The notes: generated from the sequence alone by a model not told the origin. A stretch of 64,000 nucleotides of DNA from Neisseria dumasiana (GCF_022870885.1 NZ_CP091509.1:930001-994000); one strand, 5' to 3'; counted from the first letter of the stretch, positions 34,969-44,983 are shown. Numbers and translations: made by a program.

Positions 34969-37803
34969 ATGATGGAAGACAAGCTGAATTTTTCTTATTT
35001 ATTTGGCTCTAATGCACCCTATATAGAAGAATTATATGAAAATTTCTTGAATGATCCGGAATCTGTGGATGAAAGATGGAAGCAATATTTTACTGATTTG
35101 GCTGCGCAGCCGGGGGGTGTAGAACGTGATGTTGCCCATCGTCCTATTCAAGAATCATTTGCCAATTTGGCAAAAAAACGAGCTACTGCTGCCATCGCAG
35201 GAACGTTAGACGAAAACATGATGAAAAAGCAGGTCGGCGTATTGCGCATGATGTCTGCTTATCGCATTCAGGGTGTCGGCGCTGCTGATCTTGATCCGTT
35301 AAAACGCATGCCTCCCCGCAATCTTGATGCTTTAGATCCTAAATTTCACGGATTGGATGCTTCTGATATGGCTGTCCAATTCAGTGTCGGTAAAGGCGAC
35401 TTTGCCGGTAGTGACAAAATGGTGTTATCGGATATCGTAAGTAAGTTGAAACAGACTTATTGCGGTCACATCGGTATTGAATATATGTATATCGAGAATA
35501 CCGAAGAGCGCCATTGGATCAGAAATTATTTTGAAACTGCCTTGTCTACGCCTAAATACAATGCAGATGAAAAACGTTTTATCTTAAAGCAACTTACTGC
35601 CGCTGAAACTTTAGAGCGTTATCTCCATACCAAATACGTCGGTCAGAAACGTTTCTCTGTCGAAGGCGGTGAAAGCGCTATTGCCGGTTTGAATTATCTT
35701 GTTCAGAATGTGGCTAAAGATGGCGTGGAAGAAGTGATTATCGGCATGGCTCACCGAGGCCGTCTGAACGTGTTGGTTAACACTTTAGGCAAAAAGCCCA
35801 GCGATCTGTTTGCCGAATTCGAAGGCCGCGCTGCGGCAACCTTGCCTAGTGGCGACGTGAAATACCACATGGGCTTTAGTTCGGATATCGCAACTTCTCA
35901 CGGTGCAGTTCATGTTACCTTGGCATTTAACCCGTCTCACCTTGAGATTGTTAATCCGGTAGTGCAAGGTTCGACTCGAGCCAAACAGCGCCGCCGCGGA
36001 GAGAACGGCCAAGGGCAGGTATTGCCTGTGTTGATTCACGGCGACTCAGCATTTATTGGTTTAGGCGTGAACCAGGCAACATTCAATTTATCGAAAACCC
36101 GCGGTTATACAACCGGCGGTACGATTCATTTGGTGATTAATAACCAAATCGGCTTTACAACATCCGATACCCGTGATGTGCGCTCGACAGTTTATTGTAC
36201 AGATATTGCCAAAATGGTTGAGGCACCTGTGTTCCATGTGAATGGAGATGATCCTGAGGCAGTGTGTTTTGTTGTTCAAGCCGCTTTGGATTACCGTAAA
36301 AAATTCCATAAAGATGTTGTGATCGATTTGGTATGTTATCGCAAGCTGGGCCATAACGAAGGTGATGACCCGACTTTGACTCAGCCGATGATGTATAAGA
36401 AAGTAGCCCAACATCCGGGTGTGCGTTCGCTTTATGCCGATAAACTGGTTGCAGAAAATGTGATTCAAGCAGATGAAGCCGAAGGTTTGATTCAGGCTTA
36501 CCGAGATGCTTTGGATAAAGGCGAGCATGTCGAACAAACACGCTTAACCGATTATGAAAGCAAACACAGGGTAGATTGGTCTAAATATCAAGGCCAAGAT
36601 TGGCGTGAAAAAGTAGAAAGCGGATTGCCTGTTTCAGACATCAAACGATTGGCCGATAAATTCACACAAGTTCCCGAAGGTTTTGCGTTGCACAATACGG
36701 CCAAGCGTGTGTTGGAAGCGCGTAAATCCATGTCGGTCGGCGAACAGCCTATCGATTGGGGTATGGCCGAAACATTGGCTTATGCGGCATTGGTTACCAA
36801 CGGTATCGGTGTGCGCATTTCCGGTGAAGATTCGGGTCGAGGCACATTCTCACACCGCCATGCCGTGCTGCACGACCAAAAACGCGAGAAGAGCGATGAC
36901 GGTGCTTATGTGCCCTTGAGAAACATGTCTGAAGGACAGGCTTCGTTTTTGGTAATCGACTCTATTCTGAATGAAGAAGCCGTTATGGCTTACGAATACG
37001 GCTTTGCTTGTTCGGCTCCTGATAAGCTGACTATTTGGGAAGCACAGTTCGGCGACTTTGCCAACGGTGCCCAAGTCGTGATCGACCAATTCATTTCTTC
37101 AGGCGAAACCAAATGGGGTCGTTTGTGCGGCTTAACAACGATTCTGCCGCATGGTTACGACGGCCAAGGCCCCGAGCACTCTTCTGCACGCTTGGAGCGT
37201 TGGTTGCAGTTGTGTTCAGAAGAAAACATGCAGATTGTTATGCCGTCTGAAGCGTCTCAGATGTTCCATATTCTGCGCCGCCAAGCATTACGTTCATACC
37301 GCAAGCCATTGGTTATCTTTATGTCTAAACGCTTGTTGCGTTTTAAAGATTCAATGAGCCCGTTGGAAAACTTTACCGAAGGTTCGACTTTCCGTCCGGT
37401 TATCGGCGATACCTTGGAGCGTGCAGATAACAATAGCGTGAAGCGCGTGATTCTTTGCTCCGGTCAGGTTTATTACGATTTGGTGGCAGGCCGTGCGGAA
37501 CGTAAGCTTGAAAACGATATTGCCATTGTGCGCGTAGAGCAGCTTTATCCGTTCCCATACGACGAAGTTAAAGCCGAATTGGATAAATTCCCGAATGCCA
37601 AAGATGTGGTTTGGGCGCAAGAAGAACCCCGCAACCAAGGTGCTTTCCACCAGTTGCGCCACCGTATCGAAAAAATCTTGGGCGAGCAGCAAAAGCTCAG
37701 CTATGCGGGCCGTCCGGCCAGCGCTTCTCCAGCTGTCGGCTACATGAGTAAACACATTGCCCAGTTGAAACAGCTTGTTGAAGATGCAATGAATCTGAAC
37801 TAA
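34969..37803 (+). CDS. sucA: 2-oxoglutarate dehydrogenase E1 component
   Basis: 944 aa thiamine-diphosphate enzyme that decarboxylates 2-oxoglutarate. The N-terminal E2-binding segment (LNFSYLFGSNAPYIEELYENF) is typical. GMAHRGRLNVL, GDSAFIGLGVNQ, and the ThDP/Mg motif HVNGDDPEAVCFVVQ are present, as are the C-terminal transketolase motifs SGEDSGRGTFSHRHAVL. A DUS lies in frame and encodes the conserved GRLN of the HRGRLNVL motif. A DUS hairpin separates it from sucB. Confidence 0.97.
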   Translation: MMEDKLNFSYLFGSNAPYIEELYENFLNDPESVDERWKQYFTDLAAQPGGVERDVAHRPIQESFANLAKKRATAAIAGTLDENMMKKQVGVLRMMSAYRIQGVGAADLDPLKRMPPRNLDALDPKFHGLDASDMAVQFSVGKGDFAGSDKMVLSDIVSKLKQTYCGHIGIEYMYIENTEERHWIRNYFETALSTPKYNADEKRFILKQLTAAETLERYLHTKYVGQKRFSVEGGESAIAGLNYLVQNVAKDGVEEVIIGMAHRGRLNVLVNTLGKKPSDLFAEFEGRAAATLPSGDVKYHMGFSSDIATSHGAVHVTLAFNPSHLEIVNPVVQGSTRAKQRRRGENGQGQVLPVLIHGDSAFIGLGVNQATFNLSKTRGYTTGGTIHLVINNQIGFTTSDTRDVRSTVYCTDIAKMVEAPVFHVNGDDPEAVCFVVQAALDYRKKFHKDVVIDLVCYRKLGHNEGDDPTLTQPMMYKKVAQHPGVRSLYADKLVAENVIQADEAEGLIQAYRDALDKGEHVEQTRLTDYESKHRVDWSKYQGQDWREKVESGLPVSDIKRLADKFTQVPEGFALHNTAKRVLEARKSMSVGEQPIDWGMAETLAYAALVTNGIGVRISGEDSGRGTFSHRHAVLHDQKREKSDDGAYVPLRNMSEGQASFLVIDSILNEEAVMAYEYGFACSAPDKLTIWEAQFGDFANGAQVVIDQFISSGETKWGRLCGLTTILPHGYDGQGPEHSSARLERWLQLCSEENMQIVMPSEASQMFHILRRQALRSYRKPLVIFMSKRLLRFKDSMSPLENFTEGSTFRPVIGDTLERADNNSVKRVILCSGQVYYDLVAGRAERKLENDIAIVRVEQLYPFPYDEVKAELDKFPNAKDVVWAQEEPRNQGAFHQLRHRIEKILGEQQKLSYAGRPASASPAVGYMSKHIAQLKQLVEDAMNLN

Positions 37804-37810
37804 CCATTCG

Positions 37811-37846
37811 GGCCGTCTGAAAACGGTTTAAACGGTTCAGACGGCC
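37811..37846 (+). terminator. DUS-pair hairpin between sucA and sucB
   Basis: GGCCGTCTGAA and TTCAGACGGCC flank a loop that itself has an AACGGTTTAAACGGTT repeat. There is no T-run, so it may act as an mRNA-stabilising or partial termination structure within the operon. Confidence 0.5.
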
Positions 37847-37865
37847 TTCACTACCGGAGAATAAA

Positions 37866-39053
37866 ATGATTGTTGAAGTAAAAGTACCTGTGTTATCTGA
37901 AAGTGTATCTGAAGGCACATTGATGTCTTGGCACAAAAAAGTAGGCGAATACGTTGAGCGTGATGAGATTTTGATCGACGTGGAAACCGATAAAGTGGTT
38001 TTGGAAGTTCCCTCGCCGCAAGCAGGTGTGTTGGTTGAAATCGTTGCACAAGACGGTGAAACCGTAGTGGCGGAGCAGCTGCTGGCCAAGATCGACACCG
38101 AAGCCAAAGCAGAAGCTTCTGCGCCTGCCGCAGAAAGCAAACCTGCCGAAGCCCCCGCCGCCGCTCCTGCGGCATCTAACGCCCAAGCCGGTGTGGCCAT
38201 GCCTGCCGCTGCCAAACTTGCCGCCGAGAAAGGTGTCGATATCGCTTCCGTACAAGGATCCGGTCGTGACGGCCGTGTATTGAAAGAAGATGTCCAAAAT
38301 GCTTCCGCAGCACCGAAAGCGGCTGCACCTGCCGCTCCCGTTCCTGCCGGTGTGCGCCCCGAACAGCGCGTGCCGATGAGCCGTTTGCGTGCCCGTGTTG
38401 CCGAGCGTTTATTGGCTTCTCAACAAGAAAACGCCATTTTGACTACCTTTAACGAAGTCAACATGAAGCCGGTTATGGATTTACGTGCCAAATACAAAGA
38501 AAAATTCGAAAAAGAGCACGGCGTGAAACTGGGCTTTATGTCGTTCTTTGTTAAAGCCGCCGTTGCAGCACTGAAAAAATTCCCGGTTGTGAATGCCTCT
38601 GTTGACGGCAACGACATCGTTTACCACGGTTACTTCGATATCGGTATTGCCATCGGCAGCCCGCGCGGTTTGGTTGTGCCGATTCTGCGTGATGCCGATC
38701 AAATGAGCATTGCCGATATTGAAAAAGCCATTGTGGATTACGCCGTAAAAGCCAAAGACGGCAAAATCGCTTTAGAAGATTTAACCGGCGGTACTTTCAG
38801 CATTACCAACGGCGGTACTTTCGGCTCGATGATGTCTACCCCGATTATCAACCCGCCCCAATCAGCTATTTTGGGTATGCACGCTACCAAAGAACGTGCA
38901 GTTGTGGAAAACGGTCAAGTAGTGGTACGCCCGATGATGTATCTGGCACTGTCTTACGACCACCGTATCATCGACGGCCGCGAAGCGGTGTTGACTTTGG
39001 TAACCATCAAAGACTTGTTGGAAGATCCCGCACGTTTGCTGCTTGACCTGTAA
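37866..39053 (+). CDS. sucB: Dihydrolipoamide succinyltransferase (2-oxoglutarate dehydrogenase E2)
   Basis: 395 aa. One lipoyl domain (lipoyl-lysine in [12 protein letters not shown], ~residue 43), an Ala/Pro/Glu-rich linker, a peripheral-subunit-binding domain ([20 protein letters not shown] region, [13 protein letters not shown]), a second Ala/Pro linker, then the catalytic acyltransferase with the active-site [12 protein letters not shown] near the C-terminus. It transfers succinyl groups to CoA. It follows sucA by 62 bp. Confidence 0.97.
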   Translation: MIVEVKVPVLSESVSEGTLMSWHKKVGEYVERDEILIDVETDKVVLEVPSPQAGVLVEIVAQDGETVVAEQLLAKIDTEAKAEASAPAAESKPAEAPAAAPAASNAQAGVAMPAAAKLAAEKGVDIASVQGSGRDGRVLKEDVQNASAAPKAAAPAAPVPAGVRPEQRVPMSRLRARVAERLLASQQENAILTTFNEVNMKPVMDLRAKYKEKFEKEHGVKLGFMSFFVKAAVAALKKFPVVNASVDGNDIVYHGYFDIGIAIGSPRGLVVPILRDADQMSIADIEKAIVDYAVKAKDGKIALEDLTGGTFSITNGGTFGSMMSTPIINPPQSAILGMHATKERAVVENGQVVVRPMMYLALSYDHRIIDGREAVLTLVTIKDLLEDPARLLLDL

Positions 39054-39201
39054 GCGGTGTAGCCGGATACATGGTTTCAGACGGCCCGGGCATTTAATCT
39101 GTGCCGTTTGAAACCGTGCTTATAATTAAAAATAAAGTAATACAGTAAACATATTGGTTTCGGGCGTTTGCTCGAAGATTTTGGAATGTTCAAGGGGGCT
39201 C

Positions 39202-39456
39202 ATGAGATACTTTTTGTTTTGCGCCGTATGTTTTTTGAGTGCGTGCGCTTCGACAAACAACGAGCAATATTTGGTATCTGCTTATGATGCAAAAGGGCGC
39301 TTGCTGACCAAACGCGTGGAATTGGGCAGCAATAAGGCAGGCGTTCCTTTGGTACGCGACACATTGTGCAAGGTTTATCCCAAAGCCGTTATCCGCGTAC
39401 ATGAAAAAACCAGCAAACAGTTGGCTAAAGATTTTCAACCGTATTCATGCCGTTAA
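39202..39456 (+). CDS. Putative small lipoprotein between sucB and lpdA
   Basis: 84 aa from the ATG at 39202, chosen because AGGGGG lies just upstream and a signal peptide follows. The lipobox is CFLSA-C (MRYFLFCAVCFLSAC), giving a lipidated N-terminus, then a short domain (YLVSAYDAKGRLLTKRVELG) ending KDFQPYSCR with two more cysteines. I do not recognise the family. It has nothing obvious to do with 2-oxoglutarate dehydrogenase. It splits the E2 and E3 genes and may have its own promoter in the 148-bp upstream gap. Confidence 0.7.
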   Translation: MRYFLFCAVCFLSACASTNNEQYLVSAYDAKGRLLTKRVELGSNKAGVPLVRDTLCKVYPKAVIRVHEKTSKQLAKDFQPYSCR

Positions 39457-39463
39457 AATAATC

Positions 39464-39497
39464 AGGCCGTCTGAACAAGCTGTGTTTCAGACGGCTT
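39464..39497 (+). terminator. DUS-pair hairpin before lpdA
   Basis: AGGCCGTCTGAA and TTTCAGACGGCTT form a stem just after the lipoprotein stop. No T-run follows; partial termination at most. Confidence 0.45.
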
Positions 39498-39526
39498 AAA
39501 CATGAAAAGAGAAAAAGGATTCGATC

Positions 39527-40957
39527 ATGTCTCAATTCGACGTAGCAGTTATTGGTGCAGGCCCCGGCGGTTATATCGCCGCCATCCGTGCCGCGCAACT
39601 CGGTTTTAAAACCGTCTGTATCGATGCAGGCGTAAACAAAGCAGGCGATGCGCCCGCATTGGGCGGCACATGTTTGAATGTCGGCTGTATTCCTTCCAAG
39701 GCTCTGTTGCAGTCTTCGGAACATTTTCATGCCGCCCAACACGATTTTGCCGAGCACGGCATTACCGTGGGCGATGTGAAATTCGATGCGGCCAAAATGA
39801 TCGAACGCAAAGACGGCATCGTCACCAAACTTACCGGCGGTATTAAGTTTCTTTTCCAAAAAAACAAAGTGGAAAGCCTGTTCGGCAAAGGTTCTTTAAA
39901 AGGCCGTAACGGCGATGTTTGGCAGGTTGAAGTCGATAACAAAGGCGAAAAATCAGTTGTTGAGGCCAAACATGTAATCATCGCAACCGGTTCGGTTCCG
40001 CGTCCTCTGCCTTTAATCGATATCGACAACGTGAATGTATTGGACAACGAAGGTGCATTGAATCTGACCGAAGTGCCGAAGAAATTGGGCGTAATCGGTT
40101 CGGGCGTAATCGGCTTGGAAATGGGGTCGGTGTGGAAACGTGTGGGTTCTGAAGTCACCATTCTCGAAGCCATGCCTACTTTCTTGGCTGCCGCAGACCA
40201 GCAAATTGCCAAAGAAGCCTTTAAAGTATTCACGAAAGAACAAGGTTTGGCGATTGAGTTGGGTGTAAAAATCAATGAAATCAAAAACGACAAGAACGGT
40301 GTAACCGTATCTTACGAAGTCGGCGGTGGGGCGAAAACCGAAACCTTCGACAAACTGATCGTGTCTATCGGCCGTATCCCAAACACCGAAGGTTTGAATG
40401 CCGAAGGCGTGGGCTTGGAAAAAGACGAGCGCGGTTTCATTAAAGTGGACGGAGAGTGCCGCACCAATCTGCCCAACGTATGGGCCATCGGAGACGTGGT
40501 ACGCGGCCCGATGTTGGCACACAAAGCCAGCGACGAAGGTGTTGCCGTAGCCGAGCGTATCGCCGGTCAAAAACCGCATTTGGATTTCAATACCATTCCG
40601 TTTGTGATTTACACCGATCCCGAAATCGCATGGGTAGGCAAAACCGAAGAACAACTGAAAGCCGAAGGCGTGGAATACAAAAAAGGCACTTCCGGCTTTG
40701 CAGCCAACGGCCGCGCTTTAGGTTTGGGCAAAGCCAAAGGTACGGTAAAAGTGTTGGCTTGTGCCAAAACCGACCGCGTATTGGGCGTTCACATGATCGG
40801 CCCGATGGTTTCCGAGCTGGTAGCCGAAGGCGTGATGAGCATGGAGTTCAGCGCCAGCAGCGAAGACATCGCGCGTATCGTTCACGCACACCCGACCTTG
40901 TCGGAAGTGTTGCACGAAGCGGCCTTGGCAGCAGACAAACGTGCTTTGCACGGCTAA
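39527..40957 (+). CDS. lpdA: Dihydrolipoyl dehydrogenase (E3)
   Basis: 476 aa FAD/NAD disulfide oxidoreductase. FAD motif [13 protein letters not shown], redox-active disulfide in [19 protein letters not shown]-binding [13 protein letters not shown], second FAD contact [13 protein letters not shown], and the C-terminal catalytic [13 protein letters not shown] are all present. It reoxidises the lipoyl group of SucB (and probably of pyruvate dehydrogenase). Position after sucAB identifies it as the OGDH E3. sucC and sucD, which follow in N. meningitidis as I recall, are not here. Confidence 0.97.
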   Translation: MSQFDVAVIGAGPGGYIAAIRAAQLGFKTVCIDAGVNKAGDAPALGGTCLNVGCIPSKALLQSSEHFHAAQHDFAEHGITVGDVKFDAAKMIERKDGIVTKLTGGIKFLFQKNKVESLFGKGSLKGRNGDVWQVEVDNKGEKSVVEAKHVIIATGSVPRPLPLIDIDNVNVLDNEGALNLTEVPKKLGVIGSGVIGLEMGSVWKRVGSEVTILEAMPTFLAAADQQIAKEAFKVFTKEQGLAIELGVKINEIKNDKNGVTVSYEVGGGAKTETFDKLIVSIGRIPNTEGLNAEGVGLEKDERGFIKVDGECRTNLPNVWAIGDVVRGPMLAHKASDEGVAVAERIAGQKPHLDFNTIPFVIYTDPEIAWVGKTEEQLKAEGVEYKKGTSGFAANGRALGLGKAKGTVKVLACAKTDRVLGVHMIGPMVSELVAEGVMSMEFSASSEDIARIVHAHPTLSEVLHEAALAADKRALHG

Positions 40958-40980
40958 TTGACGATTGGCCTGATGTTTTG

Positions 40981-41016
40981 AAACTGCTCCGGTTTTTAGC
41001 CGGAGCAGTTTTATTT
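40981..41016 (+). terminator. lpdA terminator
   Basis: A 12-bp stem AAACTGCTCCGG / CCGGAGCAGTTT, a 7-nt loop, and TTATTT after it. A classical rho-independent terminator that closes the TCA block. Confidence 0.9.
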
Positions 41017-41129
41017 ATACGACAAAAAACTTTCTTATCAAGCCCAATAAGGTTTTTCAGACGGCCTCTTGTGTTATTTTAAAACTATCAATGCTATGAT
41101 TATTTCATAACAAGACGGGAAAACCTTAC

Positions 41130-41813
41130 ATGAGTATCAAACAATGGCCGGAAGGCGAACGTCCGCGCGAAAAGCTGCTGGAGCGCGGTGCGGGTGCGTT
41201 GAGCGATGCCGAATTGTTGGCGGTGCTGCTGCGGGTGGGAACGCGCGGCATGAGTGCGGTGGATTTGGCACGCCATCTGCTCAACGAGTTCGGCAGCTTG
41301 GGGCGGTTGATGAGTGCGGATGTCAAAGCATTGTCGGCGCACAAAGGCATGGGACTGGCGAGCTATACGCAATTTGCCGTGGTGCGCGAAATCGGACGGC
41401 GGATATTGGGCGAAGAGTTGCGCGAAACCGCCGTGTTGAACAATCCGCGCGACGTTGCCGATTTTCTGCGCCTGCATTTGGCGCACGAACGGGTAGAGGT
41501 GAGTTTGGCGTTGTTGCTGAATCAACAAAACCAACTGATTGCCCTGCACGAATTATCACGCGGCACGGTGGCCGAAAACACCGTTTATACCCGCGAAATC
41601 GTGAAACTCGCGCTCGACGAATACGCCAGCAGTATCATCATTGCCCACAACCACCCCGGCGGTTCGCCCGATCCTTCCGATGCCGACATTGCTTTCACGC
41701 ACAGGTTGGCGCAAGCTTTGGATTTGGTAGACATCACGCTTTTAGACCATTTCATCGTTACCGCCCGCCGAGTAACGTCTTTACACGAACGCGGCTTGAT
41801 GCGCGCGGTGTAG
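41130..41813 (+). CDS. radC: RadC family JAB1/MPN-domain protein
   Basis: 227 aa. An N-terminal helix-hairpin-helix region (EKLLERGAGALSDAELLAVLLR) precedes the JAB/MPN metalloprotease-like domain with the zinc motif H-x-H-x7-S-x2-D in HNHPGGSPDPSDAD. Despite the name, E. coli RadC is not a proven repair enzyme; the family role is unclear. It is intact, with GGGAAAAC near the start. Its stop is followed by a DUS pair. Confidence 0.93.
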   Translation: MSIKQWPEGERPREKLLERGAGALSDAELLAVLLRVGTRGMSAVDLARHLLNEFGSLGRLMSADVKALSAHKGMGLASYTQFAVVREIGRRILGEELRETAVLNNPRDVADFLRLHLAHERVEVSLALLLNQQNQLIALHELSRGTVAENTVYTREIVKLALDEYASSIIIAHNHPGGSPDPSDADIAFTHRLAQALDLVDITLLDHFIVTARRVTSLHERGLMRAV

Positions 41814-41823
41814 AGACACATTC

Positions 41824-41876
41824 AAGGCCGTCTGAAAAGCGTTATAATTCCGCCATTCTTTTTTCAGACGGCCTCA
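41824..41876 (+). terminator. DUS-pair hairpin between radC and bioA
   Basis: AAGGCCGTCTGAAAA and TTTTTTCAGACGGCC are separated by a ~25-nt loop that includes a TTATAATTC sequence resembling a -10 box. bioA starts eight bases later, so the hairpin may end radC transcripts while its loop starts bioA ones (inference). Confidence 0.45.
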
Positions 41877-41883
41877 AACCTTC

Positions 41884-43173
41884 ATGCTTTTTTCCGCCGA
41901 TTTAGACTTCGACCGCCGCCATATCTGGCACCCTTACACCTCGGTGATCGATCCACTGCCCGTCTATCCCGTTGCCCGCACCGAAGGCGTGTACATAGAG
42001 CTTTCAGACGGCCGCAAGCTGGTGGACGGCATGTCGTCATGGTGGTGCGCACAACATGGCTACAATCATCCAGAACTGCTTGCCGCCGCCCACAATCAGC
42101 TCGACACCATGCCGCACATCATGTTCGGCGGCATCACCCACGAGCCTGCCGTCCGTCTGTGCCAAAGCCTGAAAACCATGCTGCCCGAAAATCTCGACTG
42201 CATTTTTCTGGCGGATTCCGGCTCGGTGGCGGTGGAAGTTTCCCTGAAAATGGCTCTGCAATATTGGCATGCGCGGGGCGAAGCGCGGAGCAAATTTCTT
42301 ACCATCGAGCGCGGTTATCACGGCGACACCTTCGGCGCCATGAGCGTGTGCGACCCCGTAAACTCCATGCACAATCTTTACCGCCGTTTCCTGCCCGAAC
42401 ACATCTTCGTGCCTGCTCCGCAAAGCCGTTTCGACGGCGAATGGCAGCCAAGCGATATCGCCGCTTTTCAGACGGCCTTATCGCAACACAGCAACGATAT
42501 CGCCGCCGTGATTCTCGAACCCATAGTGCAAGGCGCGGGCGGTATGCGCGTGTATCATCCCGAATATTTGCGGCAGGTGCGCGCCCTGTGCGACGAATAC
42601 GGCATCTTATTGATTCTAGACGAAATCGCCACCGGCTTCGGGCGCACGGGCAAGCTGTTTGCGTGCGAACACGCCGCCATTCAGCCCGATATCATGTGCA
42701 TCGGCAAAGCCCTCACCGGCGGCATGATGACGCTTTCCGCCACCGCCGCCACCCGCCATGTCGCCGAAACCGTGTGCGGCGGCGAAGCGGGCGTATTCAT
42801 GCACGGCCCCACCTTTATGGGCAACCCGCTGGCCTGCGCCGTGGCCGAAGCCAACATGCAGATACTCAAACGCAACGAATGGCAGGCGCAAGTTGCCGCC
42901 ATCGAAGCACATTTTCAGACGGCCTTAACACCGCTGGCCGCCCATAAAAACGTGGCCGACGTGCGCATTATCGGCGCCGTCGGCGTGGTCGAAACCCGCC
43001 GCCCCGTCAACATGGCCGCCATGCAGCAGTTTTTCGTGCAGCAAGGCCTGTGGATTCGGCCGTTCGGCAAGCTGGTTTACCTGATGCCGCCTTACATCAT
43101 CCGCCCGCACGAATTGCAACGGCTCACCGATACCGTTGGCGCGGCCGTTCAAAAAACAGAATTGTTTCAATAA
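41884..43173 (+). CDS. bioA: Adenosylmethionine-8-amino-7-oxononanoate aminotransferase
   Basis: 429 aa class III PLP aminotransferase converting KAPA to DAPA in biotin synthesis, using SAM as amino donor. HIWHPYTSV near the start, the DGMSSWWCAQHGYNHPEL segment, ADSGSVAVEVSLKMA, the Asp of LILDEIATGFGRTG and the PLP-lysine CIGKALTGG are diagnostic. Three in-frame DUS copies encode LSDGRK and two FQTAL stretches. No other bio genes are in the window. Nudix gene 15 bp downstream. Confidence 0.95.
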   Translation: MLFSADLDFDRRHIWHPYTSVIDPLPVYPVARTEGVYIELSDGRKLVDGMSSWWCAQHGYNHPELLAAAHNQLDTMPHIMFGGITHEPAVRLCQSLKTMLPENLDCIFLADSGSVAVEVSLKMALQYWHARGEARSKFLTIERGYHGDTFGAMSVCDPVNSMHNLYRRFLPEHIFVPAPQSRFDGEWQPSDIAAFQTALSQHSNDIAAVILEPIVQGAGGMRVYHPEYLRQVRALCDEYGILLILDEIATGFGRTGKLFACEHAAIQPDIMCIGKALTGGMMTLSATAATRHVAETVCGGEAGVFMHGPTFMGNPLACAVAEANMQILKRNEWQAQVAAIEAHFQTALTPLAAHKNVADVRIIGAVGVVETRRPVNMAAMQQFFVQQGLWIRPFGKLVYLMPPYIIRPHELQRLTDTVGAAVQKTELFQ

Positions 43174-43188
43174 CAACAAGGAATCATC

Positions 43189-43722
43189 ATGGATTTGAAA
43201 GAAACCCAACTCAGCTCCGAGCCGATTTTTCAAGGCACGTTCATCAACATTGCCCGCGACACCATCCGCTTGCCCAACGGCAACGAAAGCACGCGCGTGG
43301 TGATCCGCCACCCCGGTGCCGCCTGCGTGCTGGCCGTAACCGACAACGACGAAGTGGTGTTGGTACGCCAATGGCGTTACGCTTGCGACCAAGCCTTGCT
43401 CGAACTGCCCGCAGGCAAACTCGATGCCGGCGAAGACCCCGCCGTCTGCGCCCTGCGCGAGCTGGCCGAAGAAACGCCTTACACTGCCGACAGCGTTAAG
43501 CTGTTGCACACTTTTTACACCGCGCCCGGCTTCTGCGACGAATTGATGTACCTCTACCAAGCCGAAGGCGTGCGCGAAGGCAGTACCTTGCAAAACGACG
43601 ATGACGAATTTACCGAAACCGTGCTGATGAGCCGCGAAGAAGTGAAGGCGGCGTTGAAAAACAACCAAGTTTCAGACGGCAAAACCTTGGCCGGTTTGCA
43701 ATATTGGCTGTTGAACAGTTAA
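43189..43722 (+). CDS. Nudix hydrolase, ADP-ribose pyrophosphatase-like
   Basis: 177 aa. The Nudix box G76-x5-E82-x7-R90-E-L-x-E-E-x-G reads correctly except that the last glycine is Pro97 (RELAEETPY). The catalytic Glu residues are intact. Upstream VVLVRQWRYACDQALLELPAG and downstream LHTFYTAPGFCDELMYLY resemble ADP-ribose or sugar-nucleotide pyrophosphatases (NudF type). It starts 15 bp after bioA with AAGGAATC, so the two are likely co-transcribed. Substrate inferred only from family similarity. Confidence 0.88.
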   Translation: MDLKETQLSSEPIFQGTFINIARDTIRLPNGNESTRVVIRHPGAACVLAVTDNDEVVLVRQWRYACDQALLELPAGKLDAGEDPAVCALRELAEETPYTADSVKLLHTFYTAPGFCDELMYLYQAEGVREGSTLQNDDDEFTETVLMSREEVKAALKNNQVSDGKTLAGLQYWLLNS

Positions 43723-43841
43723 GCCTGTTTGGATTGAGAATGCTTTGGCTGCTGCGTCGGCAATAGCTGTCAAGATGGCAGGCGGGTAGGGCGGAGCATC
43801 TAAAGCATTTTGAATGCCCGTAGTTTTTGCACACATAATGA

Positions 43842-43873
43842 TGAGGCCGTCTGAAAAATTTCAGACGGCCTCA
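43842..43873. terminator. DUS-pair hairpin between convergent genes
   Basis: TGAGGCCGTCTGAAA and its exact complement with a 2-nt loop, in the gap between the Nudix gene (+) and the DUF455 gene (-). A-rich sequence follows on the plus strand. Confidence 0.65.
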
Positions 43874-43939
43874 AAAAATTAACAATGTGAATGAAGCTCA
43901 AACCGTAACGTCATCAAAGCAAGGTTGGTTCATCCGTTA

Positions 43940-44764
43940 TCAACCTGCTTTCAAACTTTGTTCAAAATCTTCCAACATGTCCAACTCAAAACGGCTGAAG
44001 CCTGCGCGCTCACGGGCTTCGATGTTGACGTAACCGCGGAAAATAAACAAATCGTAGCGCGCAATCAAAGTGCGGAATAGTGAAATCGGCTCCAAGCCGC
44101 GTTCAGCGCACAAATATTGATACCAACGGTTGCCGATTTGCACATGGCCGACTTCGTCGCGGTAGATGATGTCGAGCACTGCACAGGTTTCTAAATCGCC
44201 TTTTTGTTCCACTTTGGCTCGGATGGCGGGTGTAACGTCTAAACCGCGCGCTTCGAGTACGCGCGGCACCAACGCCATACGCAGCAGGGGGTCGTAGGCG
44301 GTTTTGTAGGCCATATCCCACAGATGGTTGTGCGCTTCGAAGTCGCCGTAATCATAGCCGTTCTCCTGAAGGCGTGCGCGCATCAGGCGGAAATGGGCGG
44401 CTTCTTCATAGGCAACGCGCAACCAGTCGGCTGTAAAAGCGGCAGGAAGGTTGCGGAAGCGGTAGGCGGCATCAAGAGCCAGATTGATGGCGTTAAATTC
44501 GATATGGCAAATCGCATGGAGCATGGCTGCGTAGCCTTCGGGCGTACCCATTTTGCGGGCGCGGACAGCGGTGGAGGGAACCAGCTCGGGTTTTTCGGGG
44601 CGGCCGGCAAAGCGGAAATCTTCGGGCGGTTCAGACGGCCCGTTGTTTAATATGCCCTTGGTGTAGGCAGAAAAAATTTCATCGGTAAGACGGCATTTAA
44701 CTTCCGGATCGGTTGCATTTAACGCAGATAAAAGCAGGGGATAGACGGATTGTGTTGTATTCAT
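43940..44764 (-). CDS. DUF455 ferritin-like protein
   Basis: 274 aa all-helical protein of the DUF455 family, predicted to have a ferritin-like or MiaE-like four-helix bundle. Candidate metal ligands are in HAICHIEFNAINLALD, VAYEEAAHFRLM and DEVGHVQIGNRWYQY, i.e. the E/E-x-x-H pattern of di-iron proteins. The MiaE resemblance suggests a hydroxylase or metal-storage role, but no member is well characterised that I know of. Monocistronic. Confidence 0.85.
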   Translation of the reverse strand: MNTTQSVYPLLLSALNATDPEVKCRLTDEIFSAYTKGILNNGPSEPPEDFRFAGRPEKPELVPSTAVRARKMGTPEGYAAMLHAICHIEFNAINLALDAAYRFRNLPAAFTADWLRVAYEEAAHFRLMRARLQENGYDYGDFEAHNHLWDMAYKTAYDPLLRMALVPRVLEARGLDVTPAIRAKVEQKGDLETCAVLDIIYRDEVGHVQIGNRWYQYLCAERGLEPISLFRTLIARYDLFIFRGYVNIEARERAGFSRFELDMLEDFEQSLKAG

Positions 44765-44983
44765 GTGGCGGATTATACGGTAAACGCGATTTAAATTCAG
44801 GTTAAACGCCTGACGATTTTGCCCTTGTTCATAAGCAGTTAGTATGCCCGGCTTTCTTTACAAGGGAACACGGGGCTGAGTGCGGATGCCCAAAGTGTTG
44901 AATTTCCGATAAAAAGGCTTAATATACGCTCTAGCAATCTGCTGGGAGCCGATTGATTGATTTTCCCGAAAGGAACACCTGAG

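Noticed and set aside
41144..41905. 253-codon frame overlapping radC on the same strand
   Set aside because: Out-of-frame reading of radC; Arg/His-rich composition and no homology.
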